A stretch of 64,000 nucleotides of DNA from Peronospora farinosa. Taxonomy: Eukaryota; Oomycota; Peronosporomycetes; Peronosporales; Peronosporaceae. A program made the position numbers and the translations under genes. The stretch spans positions 45,251 through 109,250 of the forward strand of contig CANTFK010000878.1 in assembly GCA_947646735.1 (NCBI GenBank), read 5' to 3'. Of the stretch, positions 1-11,140 are shown piece after piece (within the stretch, counting starts at the first letter, position 1; the number at the start of each line of letters is the position of its first letter). The notes under the pieces are model-generated. The model did not search any database, had not been told where the DNA came from, and worked only from the letters and a program-made list of their open reading frames with translations.

Positions 1-255
1 TTCTGCAGTAGACGCTCCACATGGAACTGAAGGTTCCCCTGCCCATCGAGCAAAGCTGGAGGAGGCCGGTGTATCGGCACAAGCTCATGCCGAGATTCTT
101 CAAGAGGTGCGTTCTCTCCGTGCGGATGTGCAGTTGATGAGCTCCCGTCTTGAGTCACTGGAAGAGACCCGAACCCGAGTTTAGGGTCAGCTTGACCTGT
201 TAGTGCAGATGATTTCACCCGTGACAATGCCGATGAACTCGGCGCGAGTGCCTTA
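1..255 (+). pseudogene. Antisense ORF remnant of family A element (C-terminal coiled coil)
   Basis: The plus strand here is antisense to the integrase/chromodomain end of copy 1. It encodes the same C-terminal protein as the antisense frame at 22222-22764: a VSAQAHAE block, a coiled-coil stretch (QEVRSLR, RLESLEE, QLDLL) and an ending near SARVP before a stop at about 253-255. One in-frame TAG near 182 interrupts it. The start lies left of the window. About three quarters of residues agree with copy 2 by eye. Function unknown. Confidence 0.55.
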
Positions 256-1131
256 GCGTCTATCTGGGACGGATCCCTATATGGTTTGAGCATGCCAACA
301 TAGAACACAGGATGTGTACGCAATTTGCGCGGCAAGTTAAGCGTATACGTTGTGCCTTTCTTGGCAATGACCTTAAAGGGTCCGATAGAGGGCGGGCGCA
401 CAATCGTCTAAACGACAGCAGATACTACATTGGTAGGTAGATTTTTAGCATTTTAGTAATACTTGGTCTCCGACCTCATAATTATTAATACAACTTCTGC
501 CTTAAGCATCTGCATATTCTTTTTGTTTATCTTGACTATCAGCCATTGCATCTTGCACATGTCGTAAGACATTTAGTCGCGTTGCGAGAAACGCATTTAC
601 CTGTTTCTTAACAGTATTAGGGCTGACATCAGCAAGCCGATCGGCAACCTCTCTCCCACCAAGCCCTGAACCACTCGGTGGTAGCGTTAACGGAACGCGT
701 GTGTGTGTGATACCATTCACATAGAACGGAGTGTAGCCGGTAGAGGCGTGCATGGAATTATTGAGTGCAAACTCAACTACAGGGAGCATAGAGCTCCATC
801 GCTTAGGCGTTTCAACACAAACACTGCGGAGGATATCTTTAACAACGCGATACGCGTTCGATTTGACCATCGGTCTGCGGATGATCCGCTGTGGACATGT
901 CCAATCGGGTGCCCAGCACCTGGAAGAGGATTTCCAAAATTTACTCGTAAAACGAGGATCACGATCAGAAACAATTGCCACTGGCAAGCCATGTTGGCGA
1001 AACACACGATCGATAAACAGCTCCGCTGTACCTTCACCATCGATCGAATCTGGCACAGCCGCTAAGTGAGCCATCTTGCTCAAGCGGTCAACAAAGACCA
1101 CAATACCTGTGTTGCCTTGCGAATCTTTCGG
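1..1131 (-). pseudogene. Integrase core, C-terminal part and chromodomain start of family A copy 1
   Basis: The minus strand gives the Ty3/Gypsy integrase core (VDRLSKMAHL, IVSDRDPRFTSKFW), then the C-terminal region with VNAFLATRLNVL and the approach to the chromodomain (HRPPPALLD). It matches 21360-22480 of copy 2. The frame from about 1101 to 502 is open but contains a local change after the SDRDPRF block, and further stops follow. It is separated from its own RT by the inversion at about 1132. Confidence 0.85.
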
Positions 1132-1133
1132 TA

Positions 1134-3256
1134 CACCTGTTCAACGGAGTGACAGGTGATGTAGATGGTGAAGTTGACATTGAGGCCTTCCCATTATTAA
1201 ATGCTGTTAGCTAGACGAAATGTCTGTGGATGAATTTCATCAAGCTTTAATGGCTGGTGCTCTATCCGATATGGTGTTCATTCGATCTAACCTCGAGCTG
1301 AACTCATCCTCGCTTTTCAATGAGACAGTCCTCGAAGATACAAAGGCGGCACTAAGTGCACGTAGTGGGGCATCTATCCTAAAGAAACCTTCAGATCCCT
1401 ACTATCCTTTAGCTAAGGAATTCCAGGACGTGGTGTGTCACGATCCACCGTCGGTTCTACCACCTGATAGGGGTGTACGTCATGAAATTGACTGGTTCCC
1501 GGAACCAAATACTGTGTAACACGGAAGTGGCCTCTACCAAAAGAACAGTGTGACGTCATTGACGAGTTCTTTCGTGCAAGGCACGAGGCGGGCATGGTGC
1601 GCGAGAGTAAATCTCCGCACCTGACACCCACTTTCTGTGTTAAGAAACCAAATGGTAAATGGCGTATCGTTCATGCTTATAATAAGCTCAATGCGGCCAC
1701 TATACCTGCACAGACACCGATACCTAGAAAGGATGTTCTTCAGAACAATATGGTCGGTTGTACCATGTGCATTGCGCTCGACTTAGTCGATGGATATTAC
1801 CAACTGCTCATGCGGGCTAGCGATATTCCGCTTACTGCTGTTATTACTCCGAGAGGTATGCTCTGGGAGTGATTGGTGATGCCCCAGAGGCTATCTAATG
1901 CTCCGGCTACGTTTAACCGTTTGGTGACGCAATTGTTTTGACCCCATTGAAGTTATGCACAGACATACTATGATGACATTTTTGTTCATTGTCGAGCTGA
2001 ACAAGGGCGGTCAGATATTGAGAACCATATTGTTCATTTACGAGCAGTGCTCGAGTGCATGCGCACTAATAAATTATATGCTAATGCATCTAAGTGCATC
2101 TTCGGGGCCGAAGAGATTATCTTTCTAGGGTGCTTCATTGGAAAACGAGGCCTAAGAGCGGATCCCGCCAAGGTCAAAGCCATAGTTGAGGGGACCGTTC
2201 CACAGTCCCAGAAGGACTTGCGTAAATGGTTTGGCCTTACCAATTACTTACACAAGTATAGCGAGAATTACGCTGATATGGCTAGGCCGTTATCCAATCT
2301 CCTTAAAAGGATGTAGAATGGTGTTGGCATGCCGAACATGAGGACGATTCCTCAAGCGGTTAAGGCTAGCCTTCTTCATGCTCCTGTTTTGGCTTTGCCA
2401 GATCCTGATCGACCGTTTAGTGTCGTCTGTGACGCATCGGATTTTGCCATTGGAAGCGCTCAGTTACAAACAGATGATGAAGGCCGTGAGCGTGTAGTCG
2501 CTTTTGATCTCGCCAGCTGAAAGCTGCAGAGAAGAACTATCCAGTTCATGACAAAGATCTATTGGTCATGAAGTATGATCTGGTCAAATTCAGAGTTCAT
2601 CTGCTGGGCTCAAAGCCTTTTGTTATCTAAACCGATCATGCGTCTTTACGCACTGCGGCTCAGTCGCCGCATCTCTCGCAGAGAATGTCCAGATGGCTGT
2701 CATTCTTTGCCGGGTAAGCAAAATGCTGTGGCTGATGAGTTGTCACGCAGACCTGACTATGAGCTTGCTCATGTTACGACGTTGTCGTCTTCAATCACCG
2801 ATCTCATTCGTACAGCGTACGCTAAAGACGATCATTGTGTAGCGTTGCTCATTGCTCTTGGCAGTGATGATTATAAAGACTCGGACATTAAATTGTCGGC
2901 ACGATTACGTGCGAACCTTCATCGATATTCCATCGATCAGGTGCTGTTGTACTATCGTACAGATGTGGCGGATACACCGCGTATTGTGGTTCCTCATGAT
3001 GAGGACATAAAGTATCGTATCCTCTATGAGGTACATGACACCGCCATCGGTGGTCATTTGGGTCGTGAAAAGACCTATGGGGCAGTATGCCAACGTTATT
3101 GGTGGCCCAAACTGTATAAATCGGTGAGCACATATGTGCGTACGTGTGAAACGTGTCAACGGGTGAAACCCTCGCCCCATTCGGCAGCGCCGCTGGCTAG
3201 TTTGCCTATTCCCACAGGGTGCTGGGAGTCCATTAGTATGGATTTTGTATTTGGAC
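1134..3256 (+). pseudogene. Inverted pol segment of family A copy 1: linker, RT, RNase H, integrase zinc finger
   Basis: Collinear with 19183-21345 of copy 2 but on the strand opposite to the rest of copy 1. Visible blocks are the pre-RT linker, RT fingers ([20 protein letters not shown]), RT palm with YYDD in place of the YFDD of copy 2, the RNase H start (VVCDASDFAIG), and the integrase zinc-binding region (ETCQRVKPSPH). Stops at about 1516, 1870, 1939 and 2518 and several indels break the frame. The RNase H frameshift near 2505-2520 is shared with copy 2. Confidence 0.85.
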
Positions 3257-5225
3257 TACAACTGGTCACTGACATTACTACGCGATAAAACAGACGCTTT
3301 GCGTCTCGCAGCTGCCATCTGACGACGCTGCCGTCTCTGACGAGACCGTACTCTTCCAAGTACTTGGGATATTATCATCCCCAAGGTCAACAAACCCCTT
3401 GTCATTCACCTGCCCTATGCGAGGGCCGATGTCATTACCGACATCCAGTGGGTCACTAGTTACAGTGACTTCACTAACAAGGTCATCGACCTTCACTTGC
3501 TCTATACGAGAGCCGATGTCATTCTCGACATCCAGTGTCTCAATATTACTTTGAGTATCACTCAACGGAATACGTGCCGTTCCACTAAGTGTCACTGAGC
3601 TCTGCTCGACACTATTATTGTTGACATCGGAGTTTATCAACTCAGACACTCCAAAGTCCAGCACAATAACTGAATCAGCTAATGGCTCGCGCCAATTGCA
3701 CTTTTGTTTCCTAGTGAAGGTGGGTTCATGACTCTCCAAAGTTTCGCTAGGAACATTGCGCGTTGCGCCTAAAGTTTTGGATCTCCAATCGTTCCACGGC
3801 TCATGGCGTTCCAGCCAGGCCATACCGAGAATGAGATCATATCTCGAGTCCAAATCTAGGACAAGACAGCGTTCAACGCTATTGAAGTCTAAGAACTTCA
3901 CACCTAAGTTCAACGGAACTTTAGGAACGGTGACACGTACACTCGTGGCGAGACGCACGGTTATACTATCACCCTCTTGCACTTCTAGCGCCTCAGCATA
4001 TAGCTGACTCCCTTCAAGGGAACGACGTCGGACATAATTACCTGACGCCCCTGAGTCAATTAAAATTGACCATGGTCTCTCAAATCCTTAACGGTTGCCG
4101 ACACAACCAACAAGCCTGGCTTGTAATCTTGTTCTATGGTAGCATCCACAGACCCACCTGGGGCTAAGCCCTGTTTATCTTTACCTCCTAAAGATTCAAC
4201 ACAACTTAGTTCTTTCCCAGTAGAGCGCCTCGCGCCTACTGGGAGCTGACGTTTTCCCCTGCGGTGCTCGCCTTTTGGCTAGGAGCAGGGTTTCGGCTCT
4301 GCCGATTTGAACTTTGCTTTCGCAACGGGCAACTAGAGCGGAGATGCCTAGTGCTTCCGCACATGTAACATCTACGGATGTTACCTTGCTGCTCAGCAGC
4401 TTAACGCTCAGCTTCTTCAGCATGGCTGAGGTCCATGGGTTCCGCCTTGTTAGAGGTATTTGATTGATACCAGGGCAGACCATATCGAGCAGATTTAATA
4501 ATAAATACAGCGTTAAACGCTATTCTTACTGCCTCTTCGAAAGTCGAGGTATGAACGCGGAAAAATTCCTTCCTGGCAACTCCAGTACAAAGTCCTTTCT
4601 TAGAAATGGTTACTCGGACTTCCTCTGCCAGAGGGTCCTGCTGCATAGCAACAATGAGAGTTCTCAACTCTTGGACATAGTCCGACAATTCTTTCTTACC
4701 CTGTCGGGTAGCTAAGAAGCGTGAGCGCACACGATAAGCCTGATTAGGCGGTGCAAACACACAAGTTAATTCATTTCCCATGTGGGGAATGCAGCATTTA
4801 CAGAGACATCGCTCGTTAGAGCCCACTCTCTAGCTCTTCCACCGAGCTTCGAAATGGCCAAGCCAACTCGTTGCTTATCTGATACAAGCATGGCGGCATC
4901 CATTGCCATTTCCATTTCTCGGATCCAGAGGAGAAGATTTTCACCCTCCTTCCCCTCGAAGGTCTTTACGTTTAAGACAAGTGGGCGATCCTTTGGCTGC
5001 ATCGGGCAAAGGTACCAGAATGTACTGTGTAGGCGCAGCTGACGCTGCCTGTTCATGGACCTGACCGAGTAGCGTTGCTTCATAACGCATAAAGGCCTCA
5101 AGACGAGCATTTAGAACCTCGGGGCCTTGCGCCAAAAGGGCCTTGATTTGATCGGGCCCGACGAACGCCGATAGTTTATCTAAGGCAAGTCGTTGTGCCT
5201 CAGAGAGGTGATTTTGATTCTCCAT
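3257..5225 (-). pseudogene. gag and aspartic protease of family A copy 1
   Basis: Minus-strand gag begins at an ATG near 5225 ([18 protein letters not shown]) and runs to a TAA at 4401-4403, then continues in frame into a CCHC zinc knuckle. The protease follows at about 3982-3278 ([28 protein letters not shown]). The DSGA active-site region lies near 4050-4090 in a different frame. The gag frame also shifts around 4770-5050. The TAA before the zinc knuckle sits at the same place in copy 2. Confidence 0.8.
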
Positions 5226-5272
5226 CCTCACAGAGGGCCAGTCTTTAAATACTCAGGTGTAGGATTGACTAC

Positions 5273-5283
5273 AAGTGCTACCA
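5273..5283 (-). other. Primer binding site, copy 1
   Basis: On the minus strand, two bases after the LTR end, the sequence TGGTAGCACTT occurs. The same 11 bases at the same offset follow the 5' LTRs of copy 2 and of the family B element. Confidence 0.6.
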
Positions 5284-5285
5284 AG

Positions 5286-5921
5286 TGTAGCGGAGCTGCA
5301 CAGCTCTTCATCCAGAGGAAGACTTTCGGCTGGAAGCCTCTTAGTTCTAGAGAACTAAATAGAGTTAAGGCTAAAAGCCACTTAGTTCTAAGGAACTAAT
5401 TAAACGACTTAAAGTCACCCTGTTCTAAGGAAGTAGGAGAGACTTTTAGTCAGCAAGCAATAAGCTTAAGGTTCAGAGAACCAGCGCACAGAGCAAGAAC
5501 AAGCTAGAAGCTTAAAGGTTCAGAGAACCAACGCACAAAGTGCACAAGAGAGCAAGTCAGAACGATTTGCGATCTTGAACTCAAAATGAGAACTGATTTT
5601 ATTTATGCTTTAAGATTTTATGAATAATCCTACTCTAAGTACACTACACTAGATTAATTACTATAATAGTAATTATTATATGCAGACTTTGCTATTGGAC
5701 GACGTATCGTCTAAACATCTGTGTATGATGTACTTAGTACAGCGTTATCGATTTATCGAATCCTAATCGATAAGATACGGTATTACCGAATACCGTATCT
5801 TTAACGCTTATACTTAACACTTCTCTAAAGAGAAGTATCAAAATGCATTATATGCAATACAAAGGGGAGTTCACCGTAAACTCTCGGAAAGACGCTACAA
5901 CCGTCATGTAACCCCGTTACA
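5286..5921 (-). repeat. 5' LTR of family A copy 1
   Basis: Reverse complement of the 620-bp LTRs at 16431-17050 and 23618-24237. It begins TGTAACGGGG and ends CCGCTACA on the minus strand. It is 636 bp, so slightly longer than the copy 2 LTRs, with several substitutions and small indels, and therefore an older copy. Confidence 0.9.
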
Positions 5922-6129
5922 AGTGTACTCTGCTGACAACCTGACATTAGATGTCGGCTTTGTCACAGATAAACTTAGCGACGGCTGCAAGTTATCGTGG
6001 CGCGTGCGCTTTTTGTTGGTCGGCATGAGCGCCATTGCAGGCGACCCATCAGACTTCCACGTTTCAATGACATCGTTTCTTTATTCGATGTATAACAAAA
6101 TTTAAAAATCGTCTGAAAGAGGGGGATGG
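5922..6129 (+). other. Tail of an older LTR element, cut by copy 1
   Basis: A short stretch between the copy 1 LTR and a second LTR-like sequence. It ends with a purine-rich run (6114-6125) that could be a polypurine tract. A 60-codon frame at 5923-6105 resembles nothing I recognise. The likely reading is the last internal part of an older Ty3/Gypsy element into which copy 1 inserted. Confidence 0.4.
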
Positions 6130-6583
6130 TGTAACGGGCTAAAATATCCGCGGTTCGTTAAGTATTCGATACTTAACGGGCAGGATTAAATGGGTACGGG
6201 GTGTCACTTGGGTGTGGCACATCAATGTGACCCACTTTCGTGAATGTGATATCCATGGATGGATTCATATTCAACGAGGATGACGCCAGTTGGGACTGGG
6301 TGTCATGGTGACGCTTCCAACACAGTCGTCACCTGCGAGCTTATATATATTTGAAGCTCGCACGTAAGGATACGCTTTTGAAGAGACGCGTATTCAAATT
6401 TTGCAAAGTTAACCAATTAGTAGTTCAGCTTATATTATAGTTAAAATCTATTGAATATAAGTCAGTCTAGAATTAAGTAACTATCGCTCACTGCGCACGA
6501 GAAGTTTGATAAGCTTCTGCGTGACGTAAGTGAGGTACTCCTTAGTTGTTCGTTGCGCGGACCGCTCCAAGCGGTCAGCAACA
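6130..6583 (+). repeat. Probable LTR of an older Ty3/Gypsy element, 3' end uncertain
   Basis: It begins TGTAACGGGC directly after a purine-rich tract, like the starts of the other LTRs here. It is dense in short inverted repeats: a 9-bp stem at 6158-6178, an 8-bp stem closing GCGAGCTT with AAGCTCGC near 6333-6360, and a 7-bp stem GACCGCT/AGCGGTC near 6560-6577. The end at 6583 (AACA) is a guess; inverted repeats continue to about 6740. No partner LTR is visible. Confidence 0.45.
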
Positions 6584-6741
6584 GATTGGTTCGGCACTTT
6601 AAGCGACCGACCAACACAACCACCACCGCACGCGGAGGTAGGACGGTATAACCGTTTCCTCGCGCTGCTTGAAGGTGTTCCCGCGTAGTACGCGGCAACT
6701 TCTTTACGAAGCGCTCGTCTACAGCTAGCATCGAGAGACAT
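6481..6741 (-). CDS. Hypothetical 86-residue ORF overlapping repeat sequence
   Basis: An open frame from an ATG at 6741, basic and serine/arginine rich, with the C-terminal stretch TKEYLTYVTQKLIKLLV. It overlaps the hairpin-rich sequence and probably belongs to a mobile element rather than the host. No family recognised. It could be chance. Confidence 0.2.
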   Translation of the reverse strand: MSLDASCRRALRKEVAAYYAGTPSSSARKRLYRPTSACGGGCVGRSLKVPNQSVADRLERSAQRTTKEYLTYVTQKLIKLLVRSER

Positions 6742-7877
6742 CCGATGTTTTTATTTGGAACAAGCCAAAAACAACACGATATACTGACATTGGGTTTGTG
6801 CAGCACTGCGAGCTCACATGCGCGAGTAAAAATGTTTAAAAAGCCCCACAGCATCGTTTTTGCAGTTACTTTTACAACACGTATTGCTGTATAGACAGAT
6901 CTATATGTATGTATCTACGCATGTCTGTATATAAACGCGTTACGCGAGCCGTCTTGCCACCAAGGTGGCTCAACCTCCGCATGCGTCGAATTATCTCTCA
7001 TTATCTACATTCTCTCTACTCTCGCCAGGGTCTATTAAGCGGCGCACGCTGTAAGCGTCGCGCTGAAGGCCATCCAGGCTGCACGATCATTTGCGCACAG
7101 GCAAAGGAGGTGCAAGTCGGGGGGCCAGTCGATGGCGGTGTCTCGCAGTAGGTTTCTTGCTTGGATCCATTGAATGTCTATCTTGTCAACAGGTCCTACC
7201 CAGAAGGGGGCTTGTTGCTTGCATTGGAAAAAAAAACATTTAAGCGGAGATGCCGGGACTTCAGGACTTCGGGCGTGGCGGCGTACATCGTAGCGGCTTG
7301 ACTGGCGGCTGAGAGCGGCCAGAGAGAGGTGAGTAGAGGGAGAGGACCGTCCAAAAACTGACGAATGCCGAGGAAGCAACCGTCCAAGGCCTTAGCTAGC
7401 ATCAAGCTAGCTCAGGCCTTCCGGGAGGGCGTTACCCCAACCTGACCAGGAAGCTCTATAAGCATTTGCTTTAAATTAGACAATCTGTATGGAGGCGCTT
7501 CATCGACTTACTCACCTTTATCTGAAAATATGGGGCCCCGAGATGATCGAAAAAATTCTATTTACCTTAATTGTAATAAGGCACCATAAACTAAATTTAT
7601 TAATGAAGATGAAAGTCATCGACGTAAAAAAGAGGGTGCTGAGATCTGACCAATAGCAAATTTGGGGTGGGGTGATAGTTAGCAAAAGCGTGAGCAATAA
7701 ACTACTATATTAAACTGACACCAAATATAGTACATGCACATGTAGGTGATAATACTGTAAAATACTATTTCAAACATATATGATTCCTACCGTATTATAT
7801 ACAATCATGCGTGAAATATGAAAGTACTACATTGCAAGCTGTAAGCAATATATTTCGCTACATATTGTAGAACGCCC
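6742..7877. other. Intergenic stretch with one degenerate coding scrap
   Basis: The minus strand at 7405-7035 carries two overlapping frames that look like one protein broken at a run of A/T near 7229-7238. The first part includes RQFLDGPLPLLTSLWPL, the second DIQWIQARNLLRDTAIDW. I do not recognise the family; a decayed gene or element fragment is likely. The rest, especially 7450-7860, is AT-rich with nothing I can name. Confidence 0.3.
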
Positions 7878-9089
7878 ATGAGAAAACGCACGCAGCCGGA
7901 CGAGGTGTCTACAACAAATAAACGTAAGCAGACGAAAAAGACCTTTACACAGCAGCGTGTGGGCAATTTTAGGAGGTACGCACCGCCTGACCATCTCGAT
8001 GTCGTGTAACAAACTACCCACCCATTTCTTGCTATTTGACATAGTTATTACACATATCGACTGGGTCAGAAACACCAGGGTGAACTAGAGGACGATCCGC
8101 GTCTTGCTGCGTTCGAGAAAAGATGGTTTGAAGGAAAGCGTGGACTTGATATTGGCTGCAATTCTGGGGAATTTACTATTACAATTGCCAAGCGATTGGC
8201 GCCAAGTTACCTACTGGGGGTGGATGTGGACCCGCAGCTTATTTCTCGAGCTAGAGGACATTTGAAGGACATTTTAAGACAGGAGCAAATTGAGAAGGCA
8301 TATAGTGAGATTCCAGTAATCAAAACCACTAGTAAAGAGAGCAGAGATGGTATTGCCGAGCCTCCTGCAGATATAGATGGAGAAGCTGAGAGTGAAGGAT
8401 TGCAGAAGACTACAAAGGCTATGACAAGTACAAAGACAAGTGATGGAGATACGTTTACCAAAGAAATGCCGCTGTCTTTCCGCCTATGGAAACCATCGAT
8501 GCATAGTCAGGATACTGTTCCTCGAGCCATTGGTAAGGCTGCCGTTGGGTACGTTATGTAAGATTTATACTACAGGGTGCAGCGGGTCCGTGTTTACTTA
8601 TATGTTTGTGTTTCCTGGGCAGGTCTGCTTTTCCACTGAACGTGATCTTTAAGCGCGAAGACATTGTATCGGACGTGCATGCTGGTAAGGATTATGACTT
8701 CATCACGTGGTAAGCTTTGCATGATTGTCTGTGCTGTATGTGGGGGGGGAAACAATTTAACGATGGCCCATGTCTATAGCCTTAGCGTTACGAAATGGAT
8801 CCACCTTTTCCATGGCGACGAAGGCGTCAAGAAGATGTTTGCTAAAATTTACGAGCTGCTGATGCCTGGTGGCCGTCTCATTCTTGAGCCGCAGCCGTGG
8901 AAATCATACCACAAGCGGAAGTTCACGTCCGAAATCACTACAGCAAACTACCCCAAGATTCAACTACGACCAAAAGACTTTCCGAAACATCTTGTAGATA
9001 TCACTGGTTTTCGTAGCTGCGAGTTCCTAGAGATATGTCAGACATCTTCGAAAGGTTTCCGTCGGCCAGTCTACGTTGCCCAGAAATAA
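7878..9089 (+). CDS. MEPCE: MePCE/Bin3-type RNA 5'-gamma-phosphate methyltransferase
   Basis: Four exons (7878-7975, 8045-8548, 8623-8709, 8780-9089) join in frame to 332 residues; introns are 69, 74 and 70 nt, GT-AG. The protein shows the Bin3 signature: GNFRSYYTYR across the first junction, the SAM-binding loop LDIGCNSGEFTITIA, acidic GVDVD, then CLSVTKWIHL across the third junction, LEPQPWKSY and SKGFRRPVYV near the end. The family methylates the gamma phosphate at the 5' end of RNA polymerase III transcripts (7SK in animals, U6-like in others). A Lys/Ser-rich insert with acidic patches lies between the SAM loop and the FPLNVIF block. The N-terminus is short and basic. It is convergent with SmD3. 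Oomycetes are not known to me to have 7SK, so the RNA target is open. Confidence 0.85.
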
Positions 9090-9362
9090 GCTAATTGCAA
9101 TAAAAAATGGGTTCTTCACGTGCAACCCAGCACACTCGTTTAATCACTTACCGACTCGGTTGTCTTCGTGTATGCGTCTATTTATAAGACTCGTCCAAAG
9201 CTTGTCCTCCATGGGTTAAAATGTTAGGCAAGACGGCGAATTATCTGTCCTTTGCACGCAAGAAATTGCAGTAGTATTTCGTCCACGCCACTGGAAAGCT
9301 GCAACGTAGAGGTTCAGCGAGGCTTTTCCGAAGCCTCGAACCTTACTAGCGTGAAGTAGCTC

Positions 9363-9963
9363 TCAAAATCCACCCTTCCGTTCTTGAGCTAATAACCACA
9401 ATGTGTCGAAATTAATACGCTGGCACGTCCGGTCCAGCCGCAATCAAGTTCACTTACCCTTCCGGATGATAGCAGCGGCTTGGCCTCTTGGCGCACCGCC
9501 TCCAACTCCTCCTTGTCCCAATGTTGGTATTGATCCCTTGTGTTTCTTCCACATTTTGACTCGTTTAAACATCGGTGCATGCTTTAACGTGCACTGTATC
9601 AAAAGAGCAACAATACCATTGAAAGGTTAAGGCAACTAAGTAATAAAGCAGCACGAAATCCTGATCATTCTACCGCAATAAATACAGAATACAACAACAT
9701 TAAGGTTGTAAAGGATATATGTCTGGAAACACGATAAAGAGGATCTGGCTGCCACGTAAATAAACTTGCTCCACTTGAGTGGTATTGCCGTTGATGTCAG
9801 TACGAACAGCTTCTTTCATGACACAATTCATATTGTCCTCCGTCTCATCCAGCAAACCACGATACGTCTCTCCTGTCTTCATTTCAATGGACACGATCGT
9901 GCCCTCACCGTCGTGCAGTAGGATCGTGGGGATGCCCACACCACGTTTACCCGTTACAGCCAT
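9363..9963 (-). CDS. SNRPD3: Small nuclear ribonucleoprotein SmD3
   Basis: Exons on the minus strand: 9719-9963, 9458-9588 and 9363-9388, giving 133 residues (animal SmD3 is about 126). The Sm1 motif (GTIVSIEMKTGETYRGLL, EDNMNC) and Sm2 motif (VYLRGSQILFIVFPD) are in exon 1. Exon 2 gives the SmD3-specific tail (HAPMFKRVKMWKK, then a Gly-rich stretch and IIRK). SmD3 is one of seven Sm core proteins of U1, U2, U4 and U5 snRNPs and helps load the ring on snRNA. The first intron (9589-9718) is an apparent AT-AC type; the second (9389-9457) is GTAAGT...TTAG. Reading through the first intron would stop after only 87 residues. Confidence 0.92.
9589..9718 (-). other. U12-type AT-AC intron in SmD3
   Basis: On the minus strand the intron starts ATATCCTTT, the U12 5' splice-site consensus, and ends GTGCAC before the exon GTTAAAGCATGC. 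Splicing gives GAC-ATG-TTA-AAG, restoring the conserved FPDMLKHAPMF run of SmD3. No GT-AG alternative near either edge keeps the frame. A branch-like TTTTGAT lies with its A about 10 nt before the end; a better match, CCTTAAC, lies about 38 nt upstream. It is 130 nt, longer than most introns here. Confidence 0.8.
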
Positions 9964-10227
9964 GGCACAAGAAGCCTCGTTCGATAATGAAAATATTATG
10001 ATAGCGAGTTCTATTAAGTACGAATATTAGAATTACTTTTACAAACTGTAAAAAAATACTTCATATAAAATTAATTCCGCTAATATCGCACGTTTTATTA
10101 CGAGATTTATCGTACTCTCAAAACTACCGATTTGTATTGCATGCTGAGAGCGAATACTCGCAAATAGTAGACCACTTCAAAGCAATAGCAGTAAGAAGAG
10201 AAGCGACTCCTCGAATAGAGAAGCCAC

Positions 10228-11140
10228 TTAACGGTAAGACTTCTGGAAACGAGCACGGGCGCTGGAACCACCAAACTTCTTGGCCTCGCAGCGACGAGGA
10301 TCGGCTACCAGGAGGGTACGGTCGTAAGCAAGCAAGATGTCCTTAATCTCTTTCTTAGAGGCCTCGTCCACGTCTGTACAGAACCATTACACTATACATG
10401 TCAGAATTGCTACTCAAATGAGATGGAATGAGTGTCAGCAGTAAGCCTTACACTTCTGGTAGTAGGCAACGATAGACTTGGCAATAGCCTGACGGATCGC
10501 GTAGATCTGTGCAGTGTGACCACCACCCTTTACACGGATACGGATGTCCACCTATATTTCGTTGTCGTCAACAAAGACACAACACGTTAGCGCACCAATT
10601 GATCGTAGGTAGTATGGGGAGTGCAAGCCAGTTGCGACAGCATGGTATTCACACGACGGTAAACAGAGCATGCACACAGATTATTTGGGTGGTGCGAGTG
10701 CTTTCACGACAGAGCGTGAGTATTGAATAATAATGGACGATTTGTGCCATAGTAAGCAAAGTGACCGAAACAACATCGTCCATGTCAAACCACACAGTCC
10801 AAAGAAAAGTCGGTGGTGGGATGTTGACGGAGGAAGACCATGTCGCCAAAGCAGGCCAACTTCAAGTCTGTCCGTCCTTAACGTTGTAACAATACCAAAC
10901 TGTCGCGCGTAGCTTGCAATTCCAAGAGAAAAAGCAAGCAATTCATCGTACGTTAGCAAAACGCTGTTGGCCCAGAAGAAGCACGGGTTCGTAGGTCTTG
11001 ACGCGCAGGATCTCGGGCTCCACGAGTTCAATAGGTGTGCCATTGACCTTGATGAGGCCATGGCCGCGCTTGCAGTAAGCAACAGCTGTAGCGTTTTTCT
11101 TGCGGCCAAAGACCTGAACCGATTCAATCTTGCCGTCCAT
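10228..11140 (-). CDS. RPS16: 40S ribosomal protein S16 (uS9)
   Basis: Exons on the minus strand: 10952-11140, 10452-10551, 10228-10373, joining to 144 residues, close to the animal length of 146. Recognisable blocks are [70 protein letters not shown], and the C-terminal FQKSYR that reaches the ribosomal P site. It is part of the small subunit head. Intron 1 is 400 nt, about five times the local norm; intron 2 is 78 nt. The start at 11140 is the first ATG in a frame that fits uS9; a short upstream noncoding exon is possible. It is divergent from NIP7. Confidence 0.95.
10552..10951 (-). other. Long first intron of RPS16
   Basis: A 400-nt GTACG...ATAG intron. Ribosomal protein introns often host snoRNAs, but I see no convincing box C/D pair or H/ACA structure on the minus strand. 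Open frames inside are short and look like chance. Confidence 0.7.

Larger units (their letters stand above)
1..5921 (-). mobile_element. Ty3/Gypsy chromodomain retrotransposon, family A copy 1, internally inverted and truncated by the window edge
   Basis: This element reads right to left: 5' LTR 5286-5921, primer site 5273-5283, gag and protease down to about 3257, then the rest of pol. The segment about 1134-3256 (protease linker, RT, RNase H, start of integrase) lies on the plus strand, while the remaining integrase and chromodomain (1-1131) is on the minus strand again. Against the collinear copy at 16431-24237 this is a simple inversion of about 2.1 kb with the dinucleotide TA at both breakpoints. 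Frames are broken by stops and indels, so it is defective. Its 3' LTR lies outside the window. Confidence 0.9.

Noticed and set aside
8006..8044. A 39-nt first intron for MePCE with donor GTAACA
   Set aside because: The donor at 7976 (GTACGC) gives a 69-nt intron like the others and restores GNFRSYYTYR, the family motif; the short version inserts unrelated residues.
8196..8561. Separate 121-codon gene inside the MePCE locus
   Set aside because: It is the second exon of MePCE read past its donor at 8549 and without the first exon.
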